NCBI GenBank assembly: GCA_903840265.1
Contig: CAIMFH010000065.1
Span: 1 to 50,050 of the forward strand
Direction: 5' to 3'
Length of the DNA: 50,050 bases
Origin: an uncultured Schlesneria sp.
GTDB taxonomy: Bacteria; Planctomycetota; Planctomycetia; Planctomycetales; Planctomycetaceae
The translations under genes and the position numbers were made by a program. Each line of letters opens with the position of its first letter. Position 1 is the first letter of the stretch. This document shows positions 1 to 8,203 of the stretch, one piece after another. A model generated the notes under the pieces. That model was not told the origin of the DNA. It worked only from the letters and a program-made list of their open reading frames with translations, and did not search any database.

Positions 1-10
1 CCCACCTCTT

Positions 11-40
11 TCTGAGCGGGGGGCGTAAGCCCCCTGGCCC
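11..40. repeat. Dispersed palindromic element, copy 1
   Basis: A 30-base GC-rich element whose reverse complement reads GGGCCAGGGGGCT, then TACGC, then CCCCCGCTCAGA. It matches the element at 13308-13338 almost base for base, and its core can fold (GGGGGC-TTAC-GCCCCC). Two copies far apart, both intergenic, mark it as a REP-like dispersed repeat. Its function is unknown. Confidence 0.6.
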
Positions 41-126
41 AACAACACACAACCCCTCTTACCATATGGGTTCACATGACAATTCAATCGCACTCGCTCG
101 GCGCCCCTCTTCGTTCGGCAACCGCC

Positions 127-196
127 GACCGAAGGTCTCCAGTCCCGGGCACTTACAGGCGCCGTTTCTGCGCCAGGGAAAAGGAGACCTCCGGTC
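127..196. repeat. Imperfect inverted repeat in a gene-free leader region
   Basis: The arms GACCGAAGGTCTCC (127-140) and GGAGACCTCCGGTC (183-196) are complementary at 13 of 14 positions. A smaller GGCGC/GCGCC hairpin lies between them. The rest of 41-502 holds only overlapping frames of unlikely composition. I see no convincing gene or promoter there, although the promoter of the downstream binding-protein gene probably lies in its last 150 bases. Confidence 0.4.
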
Positions 197-502
197 GCAC
201 GTTTCGGCGAGGTCAGGAGACCGCGCCGAACTGGGGACTCGCATCTGTCAGTACCTTTCGCGATTTCCCTTGTTTTCAAGGGGCAAATCTTCCAACACCC
301 CGAAAACCCTGCCATGGACTGACAAATTCTGCCAAATCGTAAGGAAACAGATCCCAATGATCCCTGCACAGAAGAAGGTGAGACGACTGCACCCGAATCC
401 AAGACAACCATCACTCGCGTCCACTACCGACAGACCATTGAGTACTGGTACGATGTCCGCCCCTTGTCGATCAACCTCTTTGAAATTCGTCTGGAGTCAC
501 CC

Positions 503-1519
503 ATGAAACGCTCGCTGAGTCTGCTGCTCTGCCTGTCCATCGCTGCGGGATGTGCCGCGAACAATTCCACACCGACAGGAGGGACTGGCTCCAGCGGTTC
601 AACAGGTGGTACGACGAAGAAGCTGCGAGTGGCCGTCATTCCCAAGGGGACGACGCACGTCTTCTGGAAATCGGTGCATGCCGGAGCCGAGAAGGCCGCG
701 AAGGAATTGGGCGATGTCGAAATCCTCTGGAAGGGGCCGCACCTGGAAAATGATCGCGACGAGCAGATCAAGGTGGTGCAGGATTTTGTGACGAACAAAG
801 TCGATGCGATCTGCCTGGCACCGCTCGACAAGCAGGCGCTGGTCGGTGTTGTGAACGAGGCGGTCGACGCGTCAATTCCCGTCGTGATCTTCGACAGTGC
901 TCTGCAGGACGAATCGAAGATCGTCAGTTATGTCGCCACCGATAATCGCAAAGGTGGCGAACTGGCCGCGAAGCAAATGGCGACTGCGCTGGGTGGCAAA
1001 GGGAACGTGATCATCTTGCGTTACAACGCCGGCAGCGAGAGCACCGAACAGCGCGAAGAAGGGTTCTTGGAAGTCCTCGCCAAGGAATACCCCGAGATCA
1101 AGGTGATCTCATCCAATCAGTATGCGGGTACGACTCAGGAAGAATCGCTGACAAAGGCGACAGAGGTTCTCAACAAATACAAAGACGAAGTGAATGGGAT
1201 CTTCGCAGTCTGCGAACCAAACGCGGCCGGCGTGATCGGGGCTCTGAAGGAAACGGAACTCACGGGCAAGGTGAAGTTCATCGCGTTCGATCCCAGCGAA
1301 GACCTGATCCGATCCATGGAATCGGGAACCTGCCACGGCATCGTGCTGCAGGATCCGATCATGATGGGCTATGAATCGGTGAAAGCGGCCGTCAACAAGA
1401 TCCGCAGGACGGCAACCGTCGAAAAGAGAATCGGCACCGGCGAATTCGTCGCCACGCCCGAAAACATGAAGACCGAACAGATGTCCAAGCTGCTGAGTCC
1501 AGAACGGTTCGAGAAATGA
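503..1519 (+). CDS. Sugar-type ABC transporter substrate-binding lipoprotein
   Basis: A 338-residue type I periplasmic binding protein (RbsB-like, Peripla_BP_4 fold) expected to capture a sugar or related small molecule and deliver it to an ABC permease. The ATG at 503 is preferred over an in-frame upstream start at 464 because it begins directly with a lipoprotein signal, MKRSLSLLLCLSIAAGC, with lipid attachment at Cys17. A Gly/Ser/Thr-rich linker follows, then the family pattern: a VAVIPKG start strand, DAICLAPLD near the hinge, VIFDSALQ, and FAVCEPNAAGV. The end of the mature protein (GTGEFVATPENM) also fits. No permease or ATPase gene follows. Either they lie left of the window or this is an orphan receptor. 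The ligand cannot be read from the sequence. Confidence 0.88.
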   Translation: MKRSLSLLLCLSIAAGCAANNSTPTGGTGSSGSTGGTTKKLRVAVIPKGTTHVFWKSVHAGAEKAAKELGDVEILWKGPHLENDRDEQIKVVQDFVTNKVDAICLAPLDKQALVGVVNEAVDASIPVVIFDSALQDESKIVSYVATDNRKGGELAAKQMATALGGKGNVIILRYNAGSESTEQREEGFLEVLAKEYPEIKVISSNQYAGTTQEESLTKATEVLNKYKDEVNGIFAVCEPNAAGVIGALKETELTGKVKFIAFDPSEDLIRSMESGTCHGIVLQDPIMMGYESVKAAVNKIRRTATVEKRIGTGEFVATPENMKTEQMSKLLSPERFEK

Positions 1520-1532
1520 GATCGGGACAATA

Positions 1533-1557
1533 GATCACCGATAACCAGTCGGTGGTC
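1533..1557 (+). terminator. Intrinsic terminator after the binding-protein gene
   Basis: The arms GATCACCGA and TCGGTGGTC can pair with one mismatch around a 7-base loop and are followed by TTTCTT. It sits 13 bases after the stop codon, which suggests the binding-protein transcript ends here. Confidence 0.6.
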
Positions 1558-1604
1558 TTTCTTATCTCCTGAGTCTCGTGGAAAAATTAAGAGGCGGGCG
1601 GCAG

Positions 1605-1910
1605 ATGAATACCCCACCACAGATCGTCAGCGGCGGAGGCTGGATCAAGCAGCAAGCCTTGATCCGACCGAAGGCTCGCCTATTTTCGATGCTGTCACTC
1701 ATCTGGCTGGGTGTTGCGATTGCCGTATTGAGTACATTGTGTGCTCAGTGGCCGCAGTTCTTCGCCTCTCGACCTTGGCTTTGCGCCGCACTGTTGGCTC
1801 CCGAACCGTTGCTTATGGCTCTGGCAGTGATGTTTTGGTTGACAGAGGCACCGCAAATGACGACGACATACTCATCCTCGCCAGGCCACAACGCTCGTAG
1901 CTTGTACTGA
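1605..1910 (+). CDS. Small two-helix membrane protein, unknown
   Basis: A frame of 101 residues starting at ATG 1605, preceded by a purine-rich stretch (GAGGCGGGCGGCAG) that can serve as ribosome binding site. A longer frame from 1578 is possible but less likely. Two hydrophobic stretches are visible, around residues 29-47 and 58-77, followed by a polar tail rich in Thr and Ser. I recognise no family. It follows the terminator of the binding-protein gene, so it is probably a separate unit. It might be a decayed fragment of a larger membrane protein, and its coding status is moderately uncertain. Confidence 0.42.
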   Translation: MNTPPQIVSGGGWIKQQALIRPKARLFSMLSLIWLGVAIAVLSTLCAQWPQFFASRPWLCAALLAPEPLLMALAVMFWLTEAPQMTTTYSSSPGHNARSLY

Positions 1911-1939
1911 GCCTCGTTGCCCGCGTGATCCGATTCCCT

Positions 1940-3181
1940 ATGTGTTCCGCCACGAAAGTAAATCTGATGTTCTGCCGATCATTGGCAATTGTGGCAGTGT
2001 GCATGAGTTCCGTGACCTTCGCCGAAGAACTGGACTATCACGTCACCGATCCCGACTTGAAAGTCGTCCGGCTCGATTCATCCCCTGACGACTCGTTCCT
2101 CTCGGTTCGTGTCGACAGCGAAGGCCGCATTTTTGTCGGCGGACGGAAGACGCTGTATGCCTACGATCTCGACAAGGACGGGAATGTCCTGCCACGTCGA
2201 CTGCTATACGAATTCCCCGATCATTCGTGGGTGAACGATATCGAAGTGCGCGGTGATGACCTGTATGTGGTCACGGTGAGCGCGGTCTATCGGCTGCCCG
2301 ATGCGAGAGTGAAACGAGAAGGCTTGACGATTGAACGCCTGCTGTGGGGCGTGCCGAACGGACATGTTCATCAGTGTTTTCATGCCTGCGCCTGGGGACC
2401 AGAAGGAGACCTGTATGTCTCGATGGGCGACCCACTGTGGTACTACGGCGATTTCGAACGGCCCGATCATTGGGGCCACTGGACCATGTACTTCAAGCCG
2501 ACCCTGACCGAACCCGCCAAGCCAGCGAATGCGGTGGGCAATCAACAGCAGCCACCAAAAACCGTGGAGATCGCCGGCAAGACGTGGGCTGCCATGCCAT
2601 ACAACGGCGTGGGGTCCGTGTTTCGGATTCGACCCGATGGGACGGACCTGCGATCGTATTCACGCGGGCTCCGTAATCCGTGCGGCCTGTGTTTCGACAA
2701 GAATTGGAACCTGTTCACCAATGACAACGATCATGAAGGATTGCCGTCGCTCTACGCCCCAGGTCGCCTGCTGCATGTGACGGAAGGTTCTTACTTCAGT
2801 TGGCCGCGCGGCTGGCTGCAGAGCAAAACACCGGACCGAGCGGACATCCTGCCGACCGTCAATGAAGAGATGGGCCGCGCGGTTCCCGTGTTGCAGACTT
2901 ACTACGACGATGACTATCTGCCGAAGTTTCGGAATTCGTTGATGGTCGCTCGCTGGTGTCGGCGGCAAGTGACGTACTTCCCTTTGAAGCCACAAGGCCG
3001 CTCGTTCACCGCCAAGGAACACGTGCTGCTGGAAGGACGCGACCAGGCGCGACCAGGCTCGGCCGGTTGGCGTCTGCGTGGGACGAGGTGGTCGCGTCTT
3101 CGTCACCATCTGCTATATGGCTCAAAACGAAGGTTCGCCCGTGTATCGCAGCGATCTCGCCGTGATCACTCGCCGCGATGA
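1940..3181 (+). CDS. N-terminal half of a frameshifted planctomycete-type membrane-bound dehydrogenase/cytochrome fusion
   Basis: The product begins with a signal peptide (MFCRSLAIVAVCMSSVTFA) and continues as a beta-propeller of the PVC-type membrane-bound dehydrogenase (sorbosone/glucose-dehydrogenase-like) group. Typical segments are VSMGDPLWYYG, GVGSVFRIRPDGTDL, SRGLRNPCGLCFD and WNLFTNDNDHEG. Possible starts are GTG 1925, ATG 1940 and ATG 1967, none with a strong ribosome binding site. The reading frame is correct to about 3048 and then runs into nonsense (from RPGSAGWRL on), because a 10-bp tandem duplication shifts it. The continuation lies in the frame of 3078-5204. Unrepaired, the encoded protein would be a propeller lacking its HEAT, PA14-like and cytochrome domains. 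Family members are thought to act in the periplasm, usually on carbohydrates; the substrate is unknown. Confidence 0.75.
   Translation: MCSATKVNLMFCRSLAIVAVCMSSVTFAEELDYHVTDPDLKVVRLDSSPDDSFLSVRVDSEGRIFVGGRKTLYAYDLDKDGNVLPRRLLYEFPDHSWVNDIEVRGDDLYVVTVSAVYRLPDARVKREGLTIERLLWGVPNGHVHQCFHACAWGPEGDLYVSMGDPLWYYGDFERPDHWGHWTMYFKPTLTEPAKPANAVGNQQQPPKTVEIAGKTWAAMPYNGVGSVFRIRPDGTDLRSYSRGLRNPCGLCFDKNWNLFTNDNDHEGLPSLYAPGRLLHVTEGSYFSWPRGWLQSKTPDRADILPTVNEEMGRAVPVLQTYYDDDYLPKFRNSLMVARWCRRQVTYFPLKPQGRSFTAKEHVLLEGRDQARPGSAGWRLRGTRWSRLRHHLLYGSKRRFARVSQRSRRDHSPR
3039..3058 (+). repeat. 10-bp tandem duplication that causes the frameshift
   Basis: GCGACCAGGC occurs twice in tandem (3039-3048 and 3049-3058). Removing one copy restores a single frame that reads EGRDQARPVGVCVGRGGRVFVT through the junction, the sequence expected for this family. 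The lesion is therefore a net gain of 10 bases. It may be a real mutation or a sequencing/assembly error. Confidence 0.85.
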
Positions 3182-5204
3182 TCCCCAGTCGATGCCTTTC
3201 GCGGGCTATGACATCACGAAGGCCGAACGGGAACGACTGCTGCAGTCACTGGAGGATCGCAACTGGTCCGAACAAAAGCAGGCGCATCAAGAGATTCAGC
3301 GCCGAGTTGACCCCAAAGATAAATGGCTGATGGAAAGCTGGCACGATCTTGGCAAACCAGATATCGATCCGCTCGCTCGTCCTGAATTGCGACGGCGTTT
3401 GGCGCCGCACCTCGTCTATCTCTCCCACGATTTTCAACGCAAGGTTCTGCAAGATGTGGGTGCCGGACGTTCCTTTGATATGAACGAGGATTTGCTGTCA
3501 TCTGAAACACTAAATCGCTGCGCGATTAACTCCATGTTCAATCGATACCGGCAGGCGGACTATCCACATCATGTCTTCAACCGTGCCAGAGGAACGATCG
3601 ATCTACCGCCGAAATCCGGCGCGCTCCCGGACATCTTCTCCTGGTTCTCATTGACGAATTCCGTTGATGACTACAGTTGGGGCGTGTGGGCCAAGATGAT
3701 TAGTTCCGACAATTCTACGGAACGAATCATCGGCGCGTTGTTTGGTGCTGAATATGCACCGCCCACGATGTACCGATTCAAATGTCAGGCCACTAACCCC
3801 GAAATTCGCATGGCAGCCGTCTTAACGGTCGGCTTCCGCCTGACGATGCCACCGCTGACCGCCACCTTCTCTGACGAAGCTCCGCTCACCCCACACATGA
3901 AGGAAGAAGCCAACGTCATCCTGTTTGCGGATGAGAAAGAACCGATCGATCTGCGAAAGTTCGGACGGGTGGGCAACTACACCGTGGCCGAACATTGGAA
4001 GGCCCTGAAGCACACTGACGAACAAGAGATGTTGTTCTCACTGTTGATGGAGCGGTTGGAAGACACCGATGACAAAGTCCGCCTGCAGGCGGCTTATTTT
4101 CTGTCGCTGCTGAATGATCCTCGCAGTGAACCCAAGATCGCGATGGTCACGGCCAATGTGCAGGACAAGCGACTGAACCTGGCAAGGTTGGATCATCTGA
4201 AACCGACCGTCTGGATGCTGGGACCCGTTCCCGATCAGAACGGCTTTCAGACCGTGCATCCGGTCGAGACCACCGCGATCGACCTGACTGGCAAATACGA
4301 TATCGGCGGAAAGTCGTACGAGTGGAAACAGACGAACATCACCAGTCCCGATCGGCCGCTTTACGATTTCCGGACACTGTTCGGTCCGTCGCCGAATTCT
4401 TCGGTCTATTCCTTCTTCCGATTCGATACGCCGACTGCTCAACGGATGCAGTTGCTGGTGGGCAGCGAAGACGGAGTCAAGATCTGGCAGAACGGCAAAC
4501 TGGTGTTCGAAAACGATGTGGTTCGCCCGTTGATTCAACTGGACGATGTGGTCTCGCTGAACCTGCAACCGGGCAGCAACGATATCCTTGTTCGAGTCCG
4601 CATGCGCGAGGGACTGGGCGGTCAGTACTTTCACTACAAACATTTGGGTGACGTGAAGCTGACGATCCCCGATAAACCGGATGGACTCACTCTGGCAGAA
4701 CGCTTGAAGTCGTCGGGAACAGGTTCGCAGCCGATCGATCCGAAGTTTCTGGAAGTCGACTGGGCTCAGTCGACGAAGCAGGGCGACGTGATACGGGGTA
4801 AGAAGTTGTTTGCGGCGGAATCGCTGGGATGCGCCAAGTGCCACGCGGCAACAGCAACTCAGGCAGGTGGCGGTGGACCGAGCCTGGCCGATGCGGGAAA
4901 AAGATTCACCGTCCCGTATCTTGTCGAATCGGTGCTGGCCCCGAACAAAGTGATTTCGCCGGTCTTCAAGTCGTCGGTCATTACCACAAACGATGGCAAG
5001 GTCATCACCGGGCTAGTTGTCTCGGAAACCAGCGATAAGCTCGAAGTCCTACAGCCGGATACGAAGCGCATCTCGCTCAACAAGAATGATGTCGAAGAAC
5101 GGAAACTCGGCGATACGTCGGCGATGCCCCACGGCATCGTCAAGACCACGGACGAACTACGCGACGTGCTGGTTTATCTACTCAGCAATCCGACAGAGAA
5201 CTAG
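3078..5204 (+). CDS. C-terminal half of the same fusion: HEAT-like, PA14-like and haem-binding cytochrome c domain
   Basis: This is the remainder of the protein interrupted at 3048. It opens with the last propeller strand (GRGGRVFVTICYM), continues with a long helical part with HEAT-like repeats (for example LEDTDDKVRLQAAYFLSLLND), then a PA14-like beta region (residues about 430-530, including LLVGSEDGVKIWQNG). It ends with a cytochrome c domain: the haem motif CAKCH is at 4830-4844 and the likely axial methionine is in SAMPHG. The architecture is the PVC-type haem-binding protein common in Planctomycetes, exported and probably passing electrons from sugar oxidation. The GTG at 3078 is only where the open frame starts. 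With no signal peptide, a separate product would stay in the cytoplasm without haem, so as it stands the gene is probably non-functional. Confidence 0.8.
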   Translation: MGRGGRVFVTICYMAQNEGSPVYRSDLAVITRRDDPQSMPFAGYDITKAERERLLQSLEDRNWSEQKQAHQEIQRRVDPKDKWLMESWHDLGKPDIDPLARPELRRRLAPHLVYLSHDFQRKVLQDVGAGRSFDMNEDLLSSETLNRCAINSMFNRYRQADYPHHVFNRARGTIDLPPKSGALPDIFSWFSLTNSVDDYSWGVWAKMISSDNSTERIIGALFGAEYAPPTMYRFKCQATNPEIRMAAVLTVGFRLTMPPLTATFSDEAPLTPHMKEEANVILFADEKEPIDLRKFGRVGNYTVAEHWKALKHTDEQEMLFSLLMERLEDTDDKVRLQAAYFLSLLNDPRSEPKIAMVTANVQDKRLNLARLDHLKPTVWMLGPVPDQNGFQTVHPVETTAIDLTGKYDIGGKSYEWKQTNITSPDRPLYDFRTLFGPSPNSSVYSFFRFDTPTAQRMQLLVGSEDGVKIWQNGKLVFENDVVRPLIQLDDVVSLNLQPGSNDILVRVRMREGLGGQYFHYKHLGDVKLTIPDKPDGLTLAERLKSSGTGSQPIDPKFLEVDWAQSTKQGDVIRGKKLFAAESLGCAKCHAATATQAGGGGPSLADAGKRFTVPYLVESVLAPNKVISPVFKSSVITTNDGKVITGLVVSETSDKLEVLQPDTKRISLNKNDVEERKLGDTSAMPHGIVKTTDELRDVLVYLLSNPTEN

Positions 5205-5235
5205 ATCAAGATACCGTTGGCGAATGTCCGTCTAC

Positions 5236-5413
5236 CTAAAGTAGTAGGCACACTCCGTGTGCCGTCTTCTTTTCGTTTTTCGCTGCCAATCTCGCTAATA
5301 AGTTGCCGAAGTCGATCTGCAAACAATCTCGATGACCCATCGCCCAAGGTCTTGGCGACCTTGGCGACAGTAAGAAAAGAAAACACGGCACACGGAGTGT
5401 ACCTGCTACTTTG
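5236..5413. repeat. MITE-like element with long imperfect terminal inverted repeats
   Basis: This 178-bp intergenic element lies between two convergent genes. Its ends (about 5236-5275 and 5372-5413) are imperfect inverted repeats of roughly 40 bases. Each contains the 17-base hairpin unit GGCACACTCCGTGTGCC (5247-5263) or its opposite orientation (5387-5403, last arm changed to ACC). The same hairpin unit recurs at 8157 and 27815. No protein is encoded, so movement would need an enzyme supplied elsewhere. Confidence 0.6.
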
Positions 5414-5429
5414 AAGCAACTCCGCCGGG

Positions 5430-6527
5430 TCACGCCGCTTTGTGCGGCTTCTGCTTGACTGTTGCTTCGACCTTCATGACCGACTTGAATGCCTGCCAGA
5501 TGCCGTCGTGCTGGAAGGCCAGGCCGCCGCCGCTGCGTTTGGATTGCGACATGTCTCGATTGATGTCAGCGATTACGACAAAGCCGGGATGGCGCAGAAA
5601 CAGGCCGGGCGGGCGGTGTTCGGTACTGGCCCACTTCGCATGATCCTTCGTGAACGGCCAGTGATAGTCCTTATAGCCGATCGCGGCGAGGTCGATGCTC
5701 AGGACATCCAGCGTCACTTCGCGGCTGCCGGGGACGACGTTTTCGAACACGCGGCCGCGTCGCCAGGTTTCGACATCGATGTTGTCGCGCAGGGCTGGGC
5801 CAACCAGATGGTTCCAGAAGTCTTTTCCCTCCGACTTGCCATGCGGCGGCTCGCTCCACTTCTTGTTCTTGGCGAACATTCGAAAGTCATTGCGGCCGCG
5901 CGAGCGAAACGCGAAATCGACGAAGCCCGGATGTCTGGGATCGGGATGACGATGGTCTCCCGTGGCCAGCTTCACCAGTGGTGACGCGGGATCCGCCGGC
6001 AGGTTCTGCGACGCATAGACCTGGGGCTCGTGATGGACTCGCAGGATCTCGGCGAGTTTCAGCACAGTCGCGTAGTTCAAGGTGACGCACAGGAACGTCT
6101 GCCCGTACTCGCGTTCGTTGTCAGGAAGTTCGATCTGGCCGACGGCGGGGAATCGCGGAGTGGAATGCAGCAGATAGAACCCGCTGTTCGTTTTCTCGTT
6201 GAAGGCCAGCACTCCCTTGGTGTGACCTTTCGACGAATTGTTCGATGGCTTCGGATGCTGCTTCGTCGGGGGAATCTCGTCGTTCCACAGGACGTATCCG
6301 CTGTGGCGATCTTCGACCTGCAGCTGATGTAGCGTGTCTGCCAGAGCGTTCCGTCCGACGTGCAACTTCTGCGGTGACAGATGCAGTTCGGAACCCCATT
6401 CGGAATCGCAGTATAGGTACTCGTCTCCGGTCGTGTGCTTACGCGGTCCGACCCCGCTGGGAAGTTTGTAGGCGAACCACCAGTCGACTGGTTTGCCGTG
6501 GCCGTCATTCAGAGCACTGACAAACAT
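5430..6527 (-). CDS. Deoxyribonuclease II family protein
   Basis: A 365-residue homologue of eukaryotic DNase II, an acid, metal-independent endonuclease with a phospholipase-D-like fold. The match spans the whole family pattern: GKPVDWWFAYKLP near the N terminus, the first catalytic motif GHTKGV (His102, Lys104), HSTPRFP, YGQTFLCV, the second catalytic motif DHAKWA (His296, Lys298), and DINRDMSQSKRSGGG near the end. ATG 6527 is chosen because GAAGG lies 8 bases upstream; a TTG at 6542 is the alternative. Upstream in frame there is a stop, so the protein begins where mature animal DNase II begins and has no signal peptide. It may therefore stay inside the cell. It stands alone, convergent with the cytochrome gene. 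Bacterial members are known but uncommon. Confidence 0.9.
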   Translation of the reverse strand: MFVSALNDGHGKPVDWWFAYKLPSGVGPRKHTTGDEYLYCDSEWGSELHLSPQKLHVGRNALADTLHQLQVEDRHSGYVLWNDEIPPTKQHPKPSNNSSKGHTKGVLAFNEKTNSGFYLLHSTPRFPAVGQIELPDNEREYGQTFLCVTLNYATVLKLAEILRVHHEPQVYASQNLPADPASPLVKLATGDHRHPDPRHPGFVDFAFRSRGRNDFRMFAKNKKWSEPPHGKSEGKDFWNHLVGPALRDNIDVETWRRGRVFENVVPGSREVTLDVLSIDLAAIGYKDYHWPFTKDHAKWASTEHRPPGLFLRHPGFVVIADINRDMSQSKRSGGGLAFQHDGIWQAFKSVMKVEATVKQKPHKAA

Positions 6528-6545
6528 GACGGTGACCTTCAAGCG

Positions 6546-6590
6546 GAGTATTGCAAATTGCGAATCTCAAAATGCAAATTGAAAATTGGG
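6546..6590. repeat. A/T-rich repeat remnant in a 430-bp gene-free gap
   Basis: The unit TGCAAATTG occurs at 6552-6560 and 6573-6581, 21 bases apart, inside an A/T-rich patch unlike its surroundings. Further along the gap, 6771-6787 carries half of a GCGGGAATGACG-type intergenic palindrome that is complete at 8117-8136. Nothing else in 6528-6950 looks functional, except the ribosome binding site GGAG at 6951-6954 of the next gene. Confidence 0.4.
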
Positions 6591-6960
6591 GGAGAAGAGT
6601 CGCGAGGGTGTCCGGACTGTTTTTCATCGACTGGGCGGAATCATCTGTTCAGCGATTGTCCGCAGCTTGCGACATTGCCAGTTTGGCTGAAGCCGGCACC
6701 ACCCAGTGGCGGCTTTTATTGCTTAGACGCTTGGACTTTAGCCCGCCTTAACGATTCACTGGACTCTCGACTGCGCGGGAATGACGAACGGAAGCAGCAC
6801 GGGCTTCGGCAGAAATTGCTCTTCGCGCATGGCCCCGAATCTGGGACACGGTAGCTCGGTCTTGGGGTCGGGAACTCAAGCTGGGTCAAGACTTTGCGAT
6901 GTAGAGGCTGGCGTAAGCTATGTTTGTCTGCAGGATCTCGCAGGTTTAGTGGAGTGAATC

Positions 6961-8085
6961 ATGGATCGCTGCGGTCGACGTTCGGCTTTCGTTGCGGCAT
7001 TGGCTGTGTTTACCGTCGCGACGTTTGCGGTGGCCCAGGATCGGCAACCGGCTGGGATCTTCTCATCGCCCGGGACCGGGATGAAGCTGACGCTGATTCG
7101 TGCTGGCGGCTTCGAGATGGGGTCGCTGACATCCGAAGACGGGCATACGCGCGGCGAGCAGCAGCATACGACGCGAATCACGCAGTCGTTTTATCTCGGC
7201 ATCGCCGAAGTGACGCAGGCCGAATTCGAAGCGATCATGGGCCGGAATCCGAGTGCCTTTGCGAAGGGCGGATCTGCGGAGGCCAAGGTCGGCACGACCG
7301 TGACTCGACAGTTCCCCGTGGAAAGCGTGACATGGTTCGATGCGATCGAGTTCTGCAACGCACTCAGCAAGAAAGACAATCTGAAGGCGTACTACACGCT
7401 CGACGGAATCGAACGGAATGGCGATTCCATTCATACTGCAGACGTGACTGTCGTCGGTGGTTCGGGATACCGACTGCCGACGGAAGCGGAATGGGAATAT
7501 GCCTGCCGCGGCAGTACGACGACGGCGTATTCCACGGGCGAGCCGATCGCTCTACTGGGCCAGGGGGCGTGGTACGGCGGCACGGTCGACTCACCCGGCA
7601 ACAGCCAGGGGGTGACTCATCGAGTCGGTCTAAAGACCTCCAATGGCAACGGCCTGTTTGATATGCACGGCAACGTGTCCGAATGGTGCTACGATTGGTA
7701 CGACTACTATGCCTACGAACGAGCGCAGACGAAGGATCCCTTTGGCCCGAGTGGCGGGTCGGAAAAGGTGACTCGCGGCGGCAGTTGGAACACGCCGGCT
7801 CTCAATTGTCGCTCGGCCGCTCGCGGCGCGGGATCGGTCTCAAAACCGAGTTCCGAGATCGGCTTCCGCGTGGCGCGTGCGATCGTGGTGACACCGCCGA
7901 AGAACAGATCGGTTCCCCCGTATCGCGTCGTGATTGATCTGCGAGACACCGGTACGATCGATCTCTATATCAACGAAACCTACGACACGATCGAGGCGGC
8001 CAAACAACGCCTGGCCGGGTCCAAGCTGTTTGGCAAGATCAATAACGTTCGGATCATCGACGCGAATGGCACGACTGTCGACTAG
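6961..8085 (+). CDS. Secreted SUMF1/formylglycine-generating-enzyme-fold protein
   Basis: A 374-residue protein with a signal peptide (residues 1-25, ending in TFAVAQ) followed by a SUMF1 (FGE-sulfatase) domain. Diagnostic segments are GGFEMGS, a VTQAEFEAIMG element, FPVESVTWFDAIEFCNALS, YRLPTEAEWEYACRG, NGLFDMHGNVSEWC and VTRGGSWN. The final block reads NCRSAARG and lacks the cysteine pair that a true formylglycine-generating enzyme uses. It is more likely a ligand-binding or accessory version of the fold than a sulfatase activator. About 60 residues after the domain form an extra C-terminal module (IDLRDTGTIDLYINETYD). ATG 6961 has GGAG 6 bases upstream. The gene stands alone and its partner is unknown. 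Confidence 0.85.
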   Translation: MDRCGRRSAFVAALAVFTVATFAVAQDRQPAGIFSSPGTGMKLTLIRAGGFEMGSLTSEDGHTRGEQQHTTRITQSFYLGIAEVTQAEFEAIMGRNPSAFAKGGSAEAKVGTTVTRQFPVESVTWFDAIEFCNALSKKDNLKAYYTLDGIERNGDSIHTADVTVVGGSGYRLPTEAEWEYACRGSTTTAYSTGEPIALLGQGAWYGGTVDSPGNSQGVTHRVGLKTSNGNGLFDMHGNVSEWCYDWYDYYAYERAQTKDPFGPSGGSEKVTRGGSWNTPALNCRSAARGAGSVSKPSSEIGFRVARAIVVTPPKNRSVPPYRVVIDLRDTGTIDLYINETYDTIEAAKQRLAGSKLFGKINNVRIIDANGTTVD

Positions 8086-8116
8086 CGCGTCGTTCTTGCG
8101 ATAGCCGCGACGCTGG

Positions 8117-8136
8117 ATTCCCGCCCGCGCGGGAAT
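8117..8136. repeat. Intergenic palindrome ATTCCCGC-CCGC-GCGGGAAT
   Basis: A perfect 8-bp stem with a 4-base loop, followed by GACGAAATG. It belongs to a widespread class of intergenic GGATTCCCGC...GCGGGAATGACG hairpins seen in many bacteria. It lies between two convergent genes and may help end transcription, but has no U-run. Confidence 0.6.
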
Positions 8137-8156
8137 GACGAAATGAAGCAGCCCTC

Positions 8157-8173
8157 GGCACTCGGAGAGTGCC
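8157..8173. repeat. Hairpin unit of the GGCACAC-GGA-GTGTGCC family, covarying copy
   Basis: GGCACTC-GGA-GAGTGCC has the same loop and outline as the hairpins at 5247 and 5387, but two stem pairs are changed on both arms together, so the pairing is kept. It is followed by GTCTACATTGA, which also follows the copy at 27815-27831. Confidence 0.65.
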
Positions 8174-8203
8174 GTCTACATTGAAGGCCAATCGACACGC
8201 CGA

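Noticed and set aside
3030-3080. Programmed frameshift in the cytochrome fusion
   Set aside because: There is no slippery heptamer or pseudoknot; a 10-bp tandem duplication fully explains the shift.
4038-4844. 268-codon minus-strand frame under the cytochrome fusion gene
   Set aside because: It lies fully inside a gene with clear family features, has no recognisable domain, and such antisense frames are common in this GC-rich DNA.
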